Assembly (NCBI GenBank): GCA_023247035.1
Contig: JAHFHG010000004.1
Location: 36,917 to 78,361 of the forward strand
Length of the DNA stretch: 41,445 nt
DNA from: Candidatus Omnitrophota bacterium
GTDB taxonomy: Bacteria; Omnitrophota; Omnitrophia; Omnitrophales; Aquincolibacteriaceae
Direction of reading: 5' to 3'
Shown here in pieces: positions 33,369-41,445 of the stretch. Both the position numbers and the translations under genes were made by a program. The number at the start of each line of letters is the position of its first letter. Within the stretch, counting starts at the first letter, position 1. The notes beneath the pieces are model-generated. The model was not told where the DNA came from. It did no database searches and worked only from the letters and a program-made list of their open reading frames with translations.

Positions 33369-33682
33369 ATGAGGCTGAAGCAGCACAAAAGCCTGAACGG
33401 CATTTCTGAAGCTCAAGTCATTAAATTTCCTCAACCTGTTGAACAAACCTTCTCGACTAAGATGGCAGATTCGTTTCCAAGTTTAAGAAGACGGATTACA
33501 GAAACGAAAGCCCAATTTTTATCCGAAAATAAAATTTAAAAAGAATTAAAGGAATTGCCGCGATTGACGAATTATTTTCTGGTGATACTATATATAGTGT
33601 AGAGCAGCTTAAAAAATCGCAATATATAGAAAATAAAAATAAAGTTTTGAAAAGTCTTGTTTTAAAATGGGGGCCTTTATGA
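33369..33682 (+). pseudogene. Small unrecognised gene before nrdJ, apparently split by a frameshift
   Basis: The first part (ATG 33369, stop 33537) reads MRLKQHKSL... to RRRITETKAQFLSENKI, 56 residues. The -1 frame then stays open for 47 codons, reading KRIKGIAAIDELFSGDTIYS and on to [12 protein letters not shown], with its TGA overlapping the nrdJ ATG (ATGA). Joined, they would be a charged protein of about 103 residues, coupled to nrdJ. The break falls in an A-rich run around 33526-33545. No domain is recognised. The second part overlaps the NrdR boxes, so it may instead be a chance open frame in regulatory DNA. Confidence 0.35.
33585..33632 (+). promoter_or_regulatory. Tandem NrdR-box operator of nrdJ
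   Basis: Box 1, ATACTATATATAGTGT (33585-33600), agrees at 15 of 16 positions with the known NrdR consensus acaCwAtATaTwGtgt. Box 2 (33617-33632) has the exact core CAATATATAG. The two are 32 bp apart centre to centre, the three-helical-turn arrangement typical for NrdR. A TTGACG at 33564 with a TATATA inside box 1 could be the repressed promoter. Confidence 0.8.
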
Positions 33683-36600
33683 GCATTCAAACTGAGAAAA
33701 AACCTCACGTTAAAATGGAAGAGATCGGGCGCGGAGAGGGAATCGCTATAAGCAGACGCTATACGCGGGCCGGCATTAATCCTTTAGATGAAATCGAGTA
33801 TGCCCGCCGCAGTTCGGTCATCACCAATCCCGACGGTTCGGTTGTTTTTAAAATGGAGAATGTCGAGGTCCCTAAGGATTGGAGCCAGCTTGCCACGGAC
33901 ATTATTGTCTCCAAATATTTCCGCAAAGCCGGCGTGCCTGTAGCCGGCGCTTCGGGTACGGGGCACGAGACAAGCGCGCGCCAGGTTGTTTACCGGATCG
34001 CGCACTCCATTCGCGTTGCGGGCGAAAAATTAGGCGGTTACTTTAAATCCGGGGAAGCGGCGCAGGCCTTTGAAGATGAGCTTTTATACCTTTTAATTTC
34101 CCAAAAGTGCGTCTTTAATTCCCCGGTTTGGTTTAATTGCGGTCTTTTTCACGAATATGGAATCCAGGGCAGCGGCGGCAATTGGAGCTGGGATCCGGAA
34201 ACGGATACTATAAAACAAACCACCGATTCCTATTCCCACCCCCAATGCTCGGCCTGTTTTATCCAGTCCGTCAAGGATGACCTGATGTCCATTTTCGATC
34301 TACTTAAATCGGAAGCCCGCCTTTTCAAATACGGGTCAGGCACGGGCACTAATTTTTCCTCGCTTCGGGGACGGCAGGAGAAACTTTCCGGCGGCGGGAC
34401 ATCTTCCGGCTTGATGTCTTTTCTCGAGGTGCTCGACCGCGGCGCCGGGGCCACGAAATCCGGGGGAACAACTCGCCGGGCGGCGAAAATGGTGTGCCTG
34501 GATATGGACCATCCGGAAATCATGGACTTTATCAATTGGAAAGTCCGCGAAGAGAAGAAGGTTAAAGCGCTGATGGATGCGGGATATTCTTCGGACTTTA
34601 ACGGCGAGGCCTATAAAACGGTTTCCGGCCAGAATTCGAATAATTCCGTGCGGATCTCCGATGAATTCATGCAGGCTTACCTGAAGGACGGGCCGTGGCA
34701 AACCAAGGCGCGGACCACGGATCAGGTTTGCGATACTTATAAGGCCCGCGATCTGATGAAACAGATCGCTTACGCCGCGTGGGCGTGCGCGGACCCCGGC
34801 GTGCAGTTCGATACAACCATTAATGATTGGCACACCTCCGCCAACTCGGGCCGGATCAACGCCTCCAATCCCTGCTCCGAATATATGTTTTTGGACGATA
34901 CGGCCTGCAATCTGGCTTCCATTAACCTGATGAAATTTTTGAATGCCGATGGAAGCTTTGATATTGAAGGATACCGCCACACGATCCGCATTTTCATTGC
35001 GGCGATGGAAATTATCGTGGATTTCGCTTCGTATCCTACCGAAGCGATTGGGAAAAACAGCCACGACTACCGCCCGCTGGGATTGGGGTACGCCAATTTG
35101 GGCACGCTCTTGATGGTGAGCGGCATTCCTTACGACACACCGGAGGCGCTCGCGATCGGCGGCGCTCTTACCGCAATAATGACCGGTCATGCCTATAGAA
35201 TTTCCGCCGAAATTGCGGCTTCGAAGGGATCCTTCCCCGGCTATGAAAAAAATAAAGAACCGATGCTGCGCGTCATTGAGAAACACAAGGGCGCGGTTCA
35301 GAAAATTTCCCGCGAGCATTGCTGGAAAGATCTGTTGAACGCAGCTCAGGAGGATTGGGAAGATGCGCTGAGCTTAGGAAAAAAATACGGATACCGGAAT
35401 GCGCAGGCCTCGGTCATTGCCCCGACCGGGACGATCGGTCTTCTTATGGACTGCGACACCACGGGCATTGAGCCGGATTTTGCCCTTGTGAAGTTTAAGA
35501 AATTAGCGGGAGGCGGCTATTTTAAGATCATCAATCAATCCGTTCCTGCGGCGCTTGCGCGTCTCGGGTATTCGGAGGGCGAGATCCAGGACATTATTGA
35601 ATACGTGCAAGGGACTTCGCGCCTGGAAGGGACTCCCTGGATCAACCATGAAACGCTCGGCGCGAAGGGGTTTACGAAAGATGAGCTTGCCCGGATCAAG
35701 GCGCTCCTGCCCTCCATTTTTGATCTCTCGTTCGCCTTTACAAAATGGATTCTGGGGGAGGAAACATTCAAACGCCTGGGCTTCAAGCCTGAGGATTACA
35801 ATAAGAGTGATTTCAATCTCCTCGAGGCGCTGGGATTTTCCAGGGCTGAAATCGAGGAGGCCAATAACGTCGTCTGCGGGATGATGACGATTGAAGGCGC
35901 CCCTCATTTAAAGTCCGAGCACCTCCCCATTTTTGATTGCGCCAACCCATGCGGCAAATCCGGCAAGCGTTTCATCGAGCCGATGGCGCACATCCGGATG
36001 ATGGCCGCGGCGCAGCCGTTTATTTCCGGCGCGATTTCCAAGACCGTGAATCTTCCTCAGGAAATGACGGTTGAAGAAATCGAGAAGATTTACGTGGAGA
36101 GCTGGAAGGCCGGACTCAAGGCCGTCGCCCTTTACAGGGACGGCTGCAAACTTTCTCAGCCTCTGAATACGAAATCCAAAGCTTCGCAGACCGGAACCGT
36201 GACCCATCCTCCGGCTTTGCGCAGGCGGCGTCTGCCGAAAAAACGCGGAGGCATTACGGTTGAGGCCCGCGTCGGCGGTCAGAAGGTTTATCTTCGTACC
36301 GGCGAATATGACGACGCCACTTTGGGAGAGATCTTTGTCGATATCCACAAGGAAGGCGCGGCGTTCCGCTCCATTATGAATTGTTTTGCAATCGCCGTGT
36401 CGCTCGGATTGCAGTACGGCGTGCCGCTTGAAGAATTCGTGAATGTTTTTACGTTTACGCGCTTTGAGCCCCAGGGCACCGTGGATCATCCGAACATCAA
36501 ATTCGCCACGTCGATTGTGGATTATATCTTCCGCGTGCTTGGAATGGAGTATCTTGGCCGGACGGATTTTGTCCAGGTCCAGCCCGAGACCTCGGAGCTT

Positions 36601-36873
36601 GAAATTTCGAAAAAAACTCCCGTGGAAAAGGCCTCGACAAGTCCCGCAGAAGTTCTCCCTAAGATAACGAAAGGCAACGGCGATACAAAAAAGGGAACCA
36701 ACGGGCATTCCAAAAACCGGGTGGCGTCCGAATCTGCCGGATACGTATTGGACGAACACTTAAGCCAAATGATGGGCGACGCTCCGTTTTGTTCAAGCTG
36801 CGGGCACGTCACGATCAGGAGCGGTTCCTGCTATAAATGCCTGAACTGCGGCAACAGTATGGGCTGTTCGTAA
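33679..36873 (+). CDS. nrdJ: Adenosylcobalamin-dependent (class II) ribonucleotide reductase
   Basis: Reduces ribonucleotides to deoxyribonucleotides with a B12 radical, with or without oxygen. 1064 residues from the ATG at 33679 (GGGGG upstream). Seen are [28 protein letters not shown] with Cys193, TNFSSLRG, the active-site loop NPCSEYMF with Cys399, and [29 protein letters not shown]-type domain ([19 protein letters not shown]) follows near residue 880. The C-terminal Cys motif [20 protein letters not shown] and final GCS are the shuttle/zinc region. Regulation by NrdR is predicted from the tandem boxes 50-95 nt upstream. Confidence 0.96.
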   Translation: MSIQTEKKPHVKMEEIGRGEGIAISRRYTRAGINPLDEIEYARRSSVITNPDGSVVFKMENVEVPKDWSQLATDIIVSKYFRKAGVPVAGASGTGHETSARQVVYRIAHSIRVAGEKLGGYFKSGEAAQAFEDELLYLLISQKCVFNSPVWFNCGLFHEYGIQGSGGNWSWDPETDTIKQTTDSYSHPQCSACFIQSVKDDLMSIFDLLKSEARLFKYGSGTGTNFSSLRGRQEKLSGGGTSSGLMSFLEVLDRGAGATKSGGTTRRAAKMVCLDMDHPEIMDFINWKVREEKKVKALMDAGYSSDFNGEAYKTVSGQNSNNSVRISDEFMQAYLKDGPWQTKARTTDQVCDTYKARDLMKQIAYAAWACADPGVQFDTTINDWHTSANSGRINASNPCSEYMFLDDTACNLASINLMKFLNADGSFDIEGYRHTIRIFIAAMEIIVDFASYPTEAIGKNSHDYRPLGLGYANLGTLLMVSGIPYDTPEALAIGGALTAIMTGHAYRISAEIAASKGSFPGYEKNKEPMLRVIEKHKGAVQKISREHCWKDLLNAAQEDWEDALSLGKKYGYRNAQASVIAPTGTIGLLMDCDTTGIEPDFALVKFKKLAGGGYFKIINQSVPAALARLGYSEGEIQDIIEYVQGTSRLEGTPWINHETLGAKGFTKDELARIKALLPSIFDLSFAFTKWILGEETFKRLGFKPEDYNKSDFNLLEALGFSRAEIEEANNVVCGMMTIEGAPHLKSEHLPIFDCANPCGKSGKRFIEPMAHIRMMAAAQPFISGAISKTVNLPQEMTVEEIEKIYVESWKAGLKAVALYRDGCKLSQPLNTKSKASQTGTVTHPPALRRRRLPKKRGGITVEARVGGQKVYLRTGEYDDATLGEIFVDIHKEGAAFRSIMNCFAIAVSLGLQYGVPLEEFVNVFTFTRFEPQGTVDHPNIKFATSIVDYIFRVLGMEYLGRTDFVQVQPETSELEISKKTPVEKASTSPAEVLPKITKGNGDTKKGTNGHSKNRVASESAGYVLDEHLSQMMGDAPFCSSCGHVTIRSGSCYKCLNCGNSMGCS

Positions 36874-36890
36874 TTTTCTTCTGCAGCTTC

Positions 36891-36928
36891 ATAATGTAAG
36901 GGCGCATTGCAATACGCCCTTACATTAT
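36891..36928. repeat. Palindromic repeat, family P, copy 2
   Basis: GTAAGGGCGCATTG-CAATACGCCCTTAC with an extra ATAAT/ATTAT pair on each side, 38 nt in all, one mismatch. It follows nrdJ by 17 nt and could act as a transcript end, though it has no T-run. Confidence 0.85.
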
Positions 36929-36970
36929 ACCTTTCACAATCCCACCCTAGAATCTTCCTCGGAAATACGG

Positions 36971-36976
36971 TAAAAT
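36971..36976 (+). promoter_or_regulatory. Likely -10 box (TAAAAT) of the diguanylate cyclase gene
   Basis: TAAAAT ends 8 nt before the ATG at 36985; no Shine-Dalgarno sequence lies between. The -35 element is not convincing. Confidence 0.4.
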
Positions 36977-36984
36977 TCAGATTC

Positions 36985-38766
36985 ATGGCCCAAAAACTCG
37001 AAGATTTTTTTTCGCGCACCCAGCGCCGCCGTTTTCTCACTTCTCCCAATTTAAATCATCTTGTCGTTTGCATTGTGATCATCGGCCTGCACATTCTCGG
37101 GATGGTCTCCGGCCGTTTCGAACGGATGGAAAATATTTTCCTCGATTATTTTTTTTCCAAGAGGCCCGCCCTTCATGCTCACCCTGACCTTGCCGTGATT
37201 GAGATTGATGAAGAAAGCTTGAGAACCATCGGCCCGTGGCCGTGGCCCCGGCATTATCACGAGCAAATGATCCGGATTCTCAAGACGTGGCAGGCAAGGG
37301 CCGTTGTTTTTGATTTCGGTTTTCCGGAAACTGCCGAAGATAGGGGAGGCCCTTTGCCCGCTGAAAGTATTTTCCAAAAAAAAGATAACGTTTACCTCCC
37401 CGTAGAGCTTGAAACTAAAACAGGAAAAAAATTTTATGTTCACGACCTTCCTATTGTGCTTGAGCCGGACGGAGAAAAAAAGGCGTGGGTTCATTCGAAT
37501 CCGGATCTGGAGAAAAACGCCAGGGCGGTCGGGCACGCGCACCTGGATTCGGATTCAGACGGCCTTTTGAGAAAAGTGAAGCCTTACCTTTCTGAAAAAG
37601 GCGAGACCTATCCTTATCTTGCGCTGCCGGTTGCTTTTGACTATTTGAAGGAGGAGCTTCCAGGGCCGATGAGCCTTTCGCTCCCTCTCGACGCCCAAGG
37701 CAATCTTCGAATTCATTGGCTCGGCAAATGGCTCGCGACTTTTGAACATTATTCTTATGCGGATCTGGTCCGGAGCGCGCAGGCCTTCGAGCGCGGCGCG
37801 GCGCCCGTGATTTCACCTGAAAATATCAAAGGCAAGATCTGCCTGATCGGCATTACGGCGCCGGATCTTTCAACGCCCCAGGCGACTCCCGTGGAATCCG
37901 CTTATCCGGCCGCCGGAGTTCACGCGACGGTCATCAGCAATTTGATCAACCATCAGCTTCTGATCCCGGCTTCCTTGGAAGCCAACACGTTTTTTCTCGG
38001 CGTCATTGGTTTTATCGCCTCCCTTTTATTCGTCATGTCCCACAACGTGCGCTCTTTTATCTTCGGTCTGATGCTGGGAGGGGCCTGGACCCTGGCCTCA
38101 TTTGTTTTATTTTGGAAAAAAGGGATATGGATTTATACGGCTCAGCCTTTGGCTTTGATTCTCTCCTTATTTATTTTCTCGGCGATTTACAGCCTCCTTC
38201 TTTCGGGCCGGGAGCAGTCCCGGCTTTTCGATCTGGCGACCCGCGACGGCCTGACCGGGCTTTATGTGATCCGCCATTTCCGGGAAATCTTAAACCACTT
38301 GGTTTCCGAGGCCCAGCGGCGGAAACGGACCCTTTGCCTGATTCTTATTGACCTCGATCATTTTAAAAGGATCAACGACACGCACGGCCATCCGGCCGGG
38401 GACATCGTTCTCAAACATTCGGCCGGGATCATCCGCGCGTGTTTGAGAACGGGCCGGGGCATTCACGAGGCGGACTTCGTCGCACGCTACGGCGGGGAAG
38501 AATTTATCGTGGTGCTGCGGAATTCAAGTCTCAAAGAAGCGGCGTTTAAAATCGCCGAGCGCATTCGAAAGGCGGTCGAAAAGGGGGTCTTTGAATGGGA
38601 GAATAAAATCATTCCCGTGACCGTGAGTTTGGGAGTGTCCAGCCTTCACGCGGCTGAAAATTTTCCGGATCCGATGGTGCGGCGCGCGGACGAGGCGCTT
38701 TACCGCGCCAAGAAAACGGGCCGGAACCGCGTGTGCGTGGAAACCGTGGCGGGGAGTTCAGCTTGA
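36985..38766 (+). CDS. CHASE2-domain membrane diguanylate cyclase
   Basis: Synthesises cyclic di-GMP in response to a periplasmic signal. 593 residues; ATG at 36985 preferred over the longer frame from 36907, which runs through the upstream palindromic and promoter region. N-terminal membrane helix (LVVCIVIIGLHILGMVSG), periplasmic CHASE2 domain (about 45-330; DLAVIEIDEESLRTIGPWPWPR, LIGITAPDL), three further membrane helices (about 335-420), and a GGDEF domain. The active loop is YGGEEF (Gly503-Phe507) with LIDLDHFKRINDTHGHPAGD upstream, so it should be active. The allosteric I-site reads HEAD (494-497) instead of RxxD. Confidence 0.92.
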   Translation: MAQKLEDFFSRTQRRRFLTSPNLNHLVVCIVIIGLHILGMVSGRFERMENIFLDYFFSKRPALHAHPDLAVIEIDEESLRTIGPWPWPRHYHEQMIRILKTWQARAVVFDFGFPETAEDRGGPLPAESIFQKKDNVYLPVELETKTGKKFYVHDLPIVLEPDGEKKAWVHSNPDLEKNARAVGHAHLDSDSDGLLRKVKPYLSEKGETYPYLALPVAFDYLKEELPGPMSLSLPLDAQGNLRIHWLGKWLATFEHYSYADLVRSAQAFERGAAPVISPENIKGKICLIGITAPDLSTPQATPVESAYPAAGVHATVISNLINHQLLIPASLEANTFFLGVIGFIASLLFVMSHNVRSFIFGLMLGGAWTLASFVLFWKKGIWIYTAQPLALILSLFIFSAIYSLLLSGREQSRLFDLATRDGLTGLYVIRHFREILNHLVSEAQRRKRTLCLILIDLDHFKRINDTHGHPAGDIVLKHSAGIIRACLRTGRGIHEADFVARYGGEEFIVVLRNSSLKEAAFKIAERIRKAVEKGVFEWENKIIPVTVSLGVSSLHAAENFPDPMVRRADEALYRAKKTGRNRVCVETVAGSSA

Positions 38767-38876
38767 AGCCGGGAAAAGGCAGTCCAGCAGGTTTGTTATC
38801 ACTTGAGTTCCGCGAATTATAAGCCATTAGATAATCTAACATTATGACAAACTGATTTTTTCAGAACAAATCTGAA

Positions 38877-38927
38877 TTGACGCTTCTCAAGATTTTTCTT
38901 GGCGTCAAAACCTTAACTCAGTACAAT
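38877..38927 (+). promoter_or_regulatory. Putative promoter and overlapping inverted repeat before aroD
   Basis: -35 TTGGCG (38899-38904), 17-nt spacer, -10 TACAAT (38922-38927). An inverted repeat TTGACGC (38877-38883) / GCGTCAA (38902-38908) covers the -35 box, as an operator would. Just upstream is a second hairpin TTCAGA-acaaa-TCTGAA (38860-38876). Confidence 0.45.
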
Positions 38928-39032
38928 AAAAACGCCTTACAATCCTTTGCGGATGCCCCAGCTTGTGCTTAGCGGTGAATACAGTTATCTTTTTCCGGAA
39001 TACATAGGAACAATTTAAGGCTAAATAAAACC

Positions 39033-39782
39033 ATGATCAAACTTGGCAGTCTCACCCTTAACGGGATTCCTAGAGTGGCGGTCGGTGTAAAAGATAATGT
39101 TTCAAATAGCTTCATCCATGAGGCGCGGGAACTAGGCGTCGACATTATGGAACTGCGCATTGATCAGTACGCATCCTTTGAACGTGTTTATGTTTTGAAT
39201 GAAATAAAAAAATTCGGACACTTTCCTACCCTTGCGACCCTTCGTTCCCGTAAAGAAGGCGGCGGTTGGAATCAATCAGAACAAGCCCGTTTGGACTTGT
39301 TTAAAGCAGTCATTCCTCATGTTGATGCGATTGATATTGAGTTAAGTTCAAGCGGAATCTTACCTCAAGTCATCAAAGCCGCGCACAGCAAGGGAAAACA
39401 AGTCGTTGTCTCCTATCATAATTTTGATGGAACCCCTGCGGCCGGCAAACTAAAACAAGTGTTTAGCGAGGCAAAAAAACGTGGAGCTGATATCGTAAAA
39501 ATTGCCGCCTTGATTCTTAAGCGGGAAGATATGCAGCGGCTTGCTGTTTTCACAATTGCGAATGCCGAGAAAAATTTAATATCCATTGGCATGGGAAGTT
39601 ATGGAGCGAATACCAGGATACTTTTCCCCGGGTTAGGATCTTTGATTACCTATGCTTACCTTGGAGAGCCTACCGCTCCAGGCCAGCTTGATTATCAGAC
39701 CACATTTGATTTGTTGAGAAGGCTATACCCCAGCTACAATCAAGCTAAGATTTCCTCCCTGAAAATTTTAGAGAACGTTTAA
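39033..39782 (+). CDS. aroD: Type I 3-dehydroquinate dehydratase
   Basis: Third step of the shikimate pathway, supplying chorismate for aromatics and for the pabBC route encoded in this window. 249 residues. The catalytic His129 is in VVVSYHNFDGTP and the Schiff-base Lys156 in DIVKIAAL. The substrate-binding N-terminal strand GVDIMELRIDQY and the late SIGMGSYGANTRI stretch are also present. The weak ribosome binding site AAGG is 12 nt from the ATG. The gene is more AT-rich and uses different codon endings than its neighbours, and it sits beside a tRNA and a broken transposase, which hints at acquisition. Confidence 0.92.
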   Translation: MIKLGSLTLNGIPRVAVGVKDNVSNSFIHEARELGVDIMELRIDQYASFERVYVLNEIKKFGHFPTLATLRSRKEGGGWNQSEQARLDLFKAVIPHVDAIDIELSSSGILPQVIKAAHSKGKQVVVSYHNFDGTPAAGKLKQVFSEAKKRGADIVKIAALILKREDMQRLAVFTIANAEKNLISIGMGSYGANTRILFPGLGSLITYAYLGEPTAPGQLDYQTTFDLLRRLYPSYNQAKISSLKILENV

Positions 39783-39957
39783 TCTCCGAAAAGCAAGCTC
39801 TCCAGCATAAAAAATTTCCAGTTTAAGCCTTCCAAAGTCGTTATTAATTAAAGCCTTCCGACGTCAGCAAAAATTTTTTTTGAAAAGGGAAAATTTTTTG
39901 AAGAGCGGACAGGGCCGCAAGTGGATCAAAGAGATGTTAGAAAAAGAGTTGCTGTTT

Positions 39958-40044
39958 GGAGAGGTGGCAGAGTGGTCGAATGCGGCGGTCTCGAAAACCG
40001 TTAGGGTCGCAAGGCTCTCGTAGGTTCGAATCCTACCCTCTCCG
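39958..40044 (+). tRNA. tRNA-Ser (anticodon CGA)
   Basis: Acceptor stem GGAGAGG pairs with CCTCTCC, discriminator G. D-arm TGGCAGAGTGGTCGAATGC. The anticodon stem-loop GCGGTCTCGAAAACCG has loop CTCGAAA, hence anticodon CGA reading UCG. A long variable arm typical of serine tRNA is followed by the T-arm GTAGGTTCGAATCCTAC. CCA is not encoded. The flanking 39783-39957 contains no clear gene. Confidence 0.95.
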
Positions 40045-40145
40045 TTCTGCTTCGCCCCGTCCTTAACGGCGGGATTATGCAGCGCTTGGAATTTATCCGA
40101 AGCCCATAATTCTTTCCCGTTAGGTAATGTTAGCGAATGCCAGGG

Positions 40146-40614
40146 TTATGTAGCAATTGCATACGCTGTCCTTGGAGCCGGTAAGGCGCAAACGTTCAAG
40201 GCTCTGTGGAAGAGGATATCCTGATCGTGACGGCGATTGAAACGGTAAGTGTGCTGGGCTAAATAACGGTCCAGATACTTGGCTCGAATTCCATGGGGGG
40301 TTCCCGCAATCCAAGTTTTCGCGTTGGAAATAAATTTGTGCGCCCACGGGAGCCGATGATCAAGGCTCGAACGGTCGTAGTAAGGATCTTGATAATCCAC
40401 AATCGACATTCTGAAGTCCTCGCAAGGCAATTTTCCCATCCGCGTTGACCCTGGATCCTTGTTCAATAGTTTGATCCACAAAAGCTTGAACCGTCTTTTT
40501 GCCTTCAATACCCGATGCAACTTCAGCAAAGCCTGCTTTGGACTTTGGCCGGCCTTTCTCATCAATCCAGTCTTTGGATTCCATCGCTGTAGGGAGCGGT
40601 GAGAATGCCGCCAA
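40146..40614 (-). pseudogene. Decayed IS1595/ISXO2-like transposase
   Basis: Two overlapping minus-strand frames together resemble the C-terminal part of an ISXO2-like DDE transposase. The upstream frame carries VASGIEGKKTVQAFVDQTIE and then RVNADGK. The downstream frame carries HRLPWAHKFISNAKTWIAG, HGIRAKYLDRYLAQHTYRFN and RR. The frame changes near 40430 and the N-terminal zinc-ribbon part of the transposase is missing, so the element is dead. No clear terminal inverted repeats were found. Confidence 0.7.
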
Positions 40615-41078
40615 ATTGGGCGGAGGTGGGGGCGGTAGTTTTTAAGGTTTTTATTTTGAGAAATTGATTCTGCAGGGATTAAGTCTCTCCTAAATTTCTT
40701 TTTTTTCTTCCGGTTAAACTTCTTTCATGAATCAGCTTGAATTGTTTCAAGGCAAGAAGTGTGTTTTGTGCGGGCGCTCACAAGGGCGGCGCTTGAAACC
40801 CTGCTCCCCCCATCAAACTTCCCATGCCCACTGCCGGGCTTTTTCCTCTGTATCCATTTGTTTAAAAAATTCTGCCCCTTTGGTTCTCTGGTGTCCCATT
40901 CTTACTCTTCTTTGCTTTCACTGTGCGCATTATAAATTACGGCTGTATGCAGCTGATGGATAAGCAGGGCAGTTGTTAGCTAACGCTAAAATCGAGGTTC
41001 TGTTTGCTTGACTTTCCCCCCACATAAGATAGTTTATTCGGCAATTATCATCTTCGGAAAACGGGATCCAATCTTTCA
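40615..41078 (+). other. Intergenic stretch with one doubtful short ORF
   Basis: 464 nt. A 78-codon frame at 40727-40963 (MNQLELFQGKKCVLCGRSQG...) has no family resemblance and no ribosome binding site; I doubt it is a gene. A TTGACT near 41008 may belong to a promoter for the last gene. Otherwise nothing is recognised. Confidence 0.4.
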
Positions 41079-41445
41079 ATGAAAGCCCTCGGTAATCACT
41101 TTATATTAAGGCGGAGCGTATCTGCGTTTTGTCTTATTTCATTCTTTATAACGCATTTAGAAATCTTAACGCTGCCTCTGATGGCGGCCGGGGATTCTTC
41201 CTCTTTTAGTCCGCCCCTCAAATTAAGCTCTTTAACTATTCCTCCATCTTTTGGGATCGCCGAAGAAAAATTTTCCGGCGAGGGGAATCGAACCGTCATT
41301 CTCATTCAGGACGCGCACTCGATTCCTGAGGCGCAGAGGAATATTCGGAAGATCATCGGATATTTTGAGAAGGAATACGGGATCGATGTTGTGGCGGTGG
41401 AAGGGGCGTCTTCGGAATTGGATCCGCAGATCTTCAGAAGTTTTC
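41079..41445 (+). CDS. N-terminal part of a large secreted protein, cut by the window end
   Basis: The frame is open from the ATG at 41079 to the last base (122 residues). It starts with a hydrophobic export signal (LRRSVSAFCLISFFITHLEI). After a serine/proline-rich stretch comes TVILIQDAHSIPEAQRNIRK, then YGIDVVAVEGASSELDPQIF. The order strand-H, helix, strand-E resembles the TraB/ChaN (Tiki) protease-like fold where LGE-H and a later E/G motif are conserved. From memory, long secreted proteins with this opening occur in Omnitrophota genomes. Function is unknown. Confidence 0.65.
   Translation, partial: MKALGNHFILRRSVSAFCLISFFITHLEILTLPLMAAGDSSSFSPPLKLSSLTIPPSFGIAEEKFSGEGNRTVILIQDAHSIPEAQRNIRKIIGYFEKEYGIDVVAVEGASSELDPQIFRSF

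Noticed and set aside
33526-33545. Programmed -1 ribosomal frameshift in the small gene before nrdJ
   Set aside because: No X-XXY-YYZ slippery heptamer in the right frame and no clear downstream stem or pseudoknot.
34336-35319. A 327-codon minus-strand frame
   Set aside because: Antisense to nrdJ, which is intact and fully explains the region.
1-41445. CRISPR array
   Set aside because: No series of direct repeats with regular spacers; all repeats found are isolated palindromes.

Overview
The window looks like a chromosomal piece of an uncultivated Gram-negative bacterium of the PVC/Omnitrophota kind. This is inferred from a mid-GC genome full of short palindromic repeats, an exosortase-associated (TIGR04073-like) secreted protein, a class II (B12-dependent) ribonucleotide reductase, and a truncated 3'-end secreted protein of a type I associate with Omnitrophota. 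No rRNA is present, so the taxonomy is tentative.

Layout. 1-3.5 kb (+): succinate dehydrogenase/fumarate reductase subunits A and B, a gamma-carbonic-anhydrase-like hexapeptide protein and a frameshifted DUF2283 gene. 3.8-9.1 kb (-): two paralogous secreted parallel beta-helix proteins, each preceded by an AT-rich upstream region that is collinear between the two; the larger carries an extra C-terminal RIFT-barrel/alpha-toroid-like half. 9.6-13 kb (+): citrate synthase and succinyl-CoA ligase sucCD, so with sdhAB much of an oxidative or branched TCA cycle is here. 12.9-18.3 kb (+): a circularly permuted ATP-grasp protein, a DUF2203 protein, mutM, and a complete arginine-to-putrescine route (pyruvoyl arginine decarboxylase, aguB, aguA), closed by a strong terminator. 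18.3-21.8 kb (-): a TIGR04073-like secreted protein, then an inositol-lipid-like operon (myo-inositol-phosphate synthase, CDP-alcohol phosphatidyltransferase, LolA-like periplasmic protein). 22-33.1 kb (+): a stand-alone tRNA-binding protein, then a tight run DUF1015-hflK-hflC-pabB-pabC-purH-folC-mnmE that links membrane quality control, folate, purine and tRNA-modification functions. A small four-helix membrane protein lies on the opposite strand. 33.1-38.8 kb (+): the nrdJ gene with a tandem NrdR-box operator, and a CHASE2-GGDEF diguanylate cyclase. 39-41.4 kb: type I dehydroquinase, tRNA-Ser(CGA), a decayed IS1595/ISXO2-type transposase, and the beginning of a large secreted protein cut by the window end.

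Most notable: two palindromic repeat families are scattered between genes, and one copy of each family lies in frame inside an essential-type enzyme gene (folC and purH). The promoter architecture is also unusual, with several -10 boxes so close to the start codon that leaderless mRNAs are likely.
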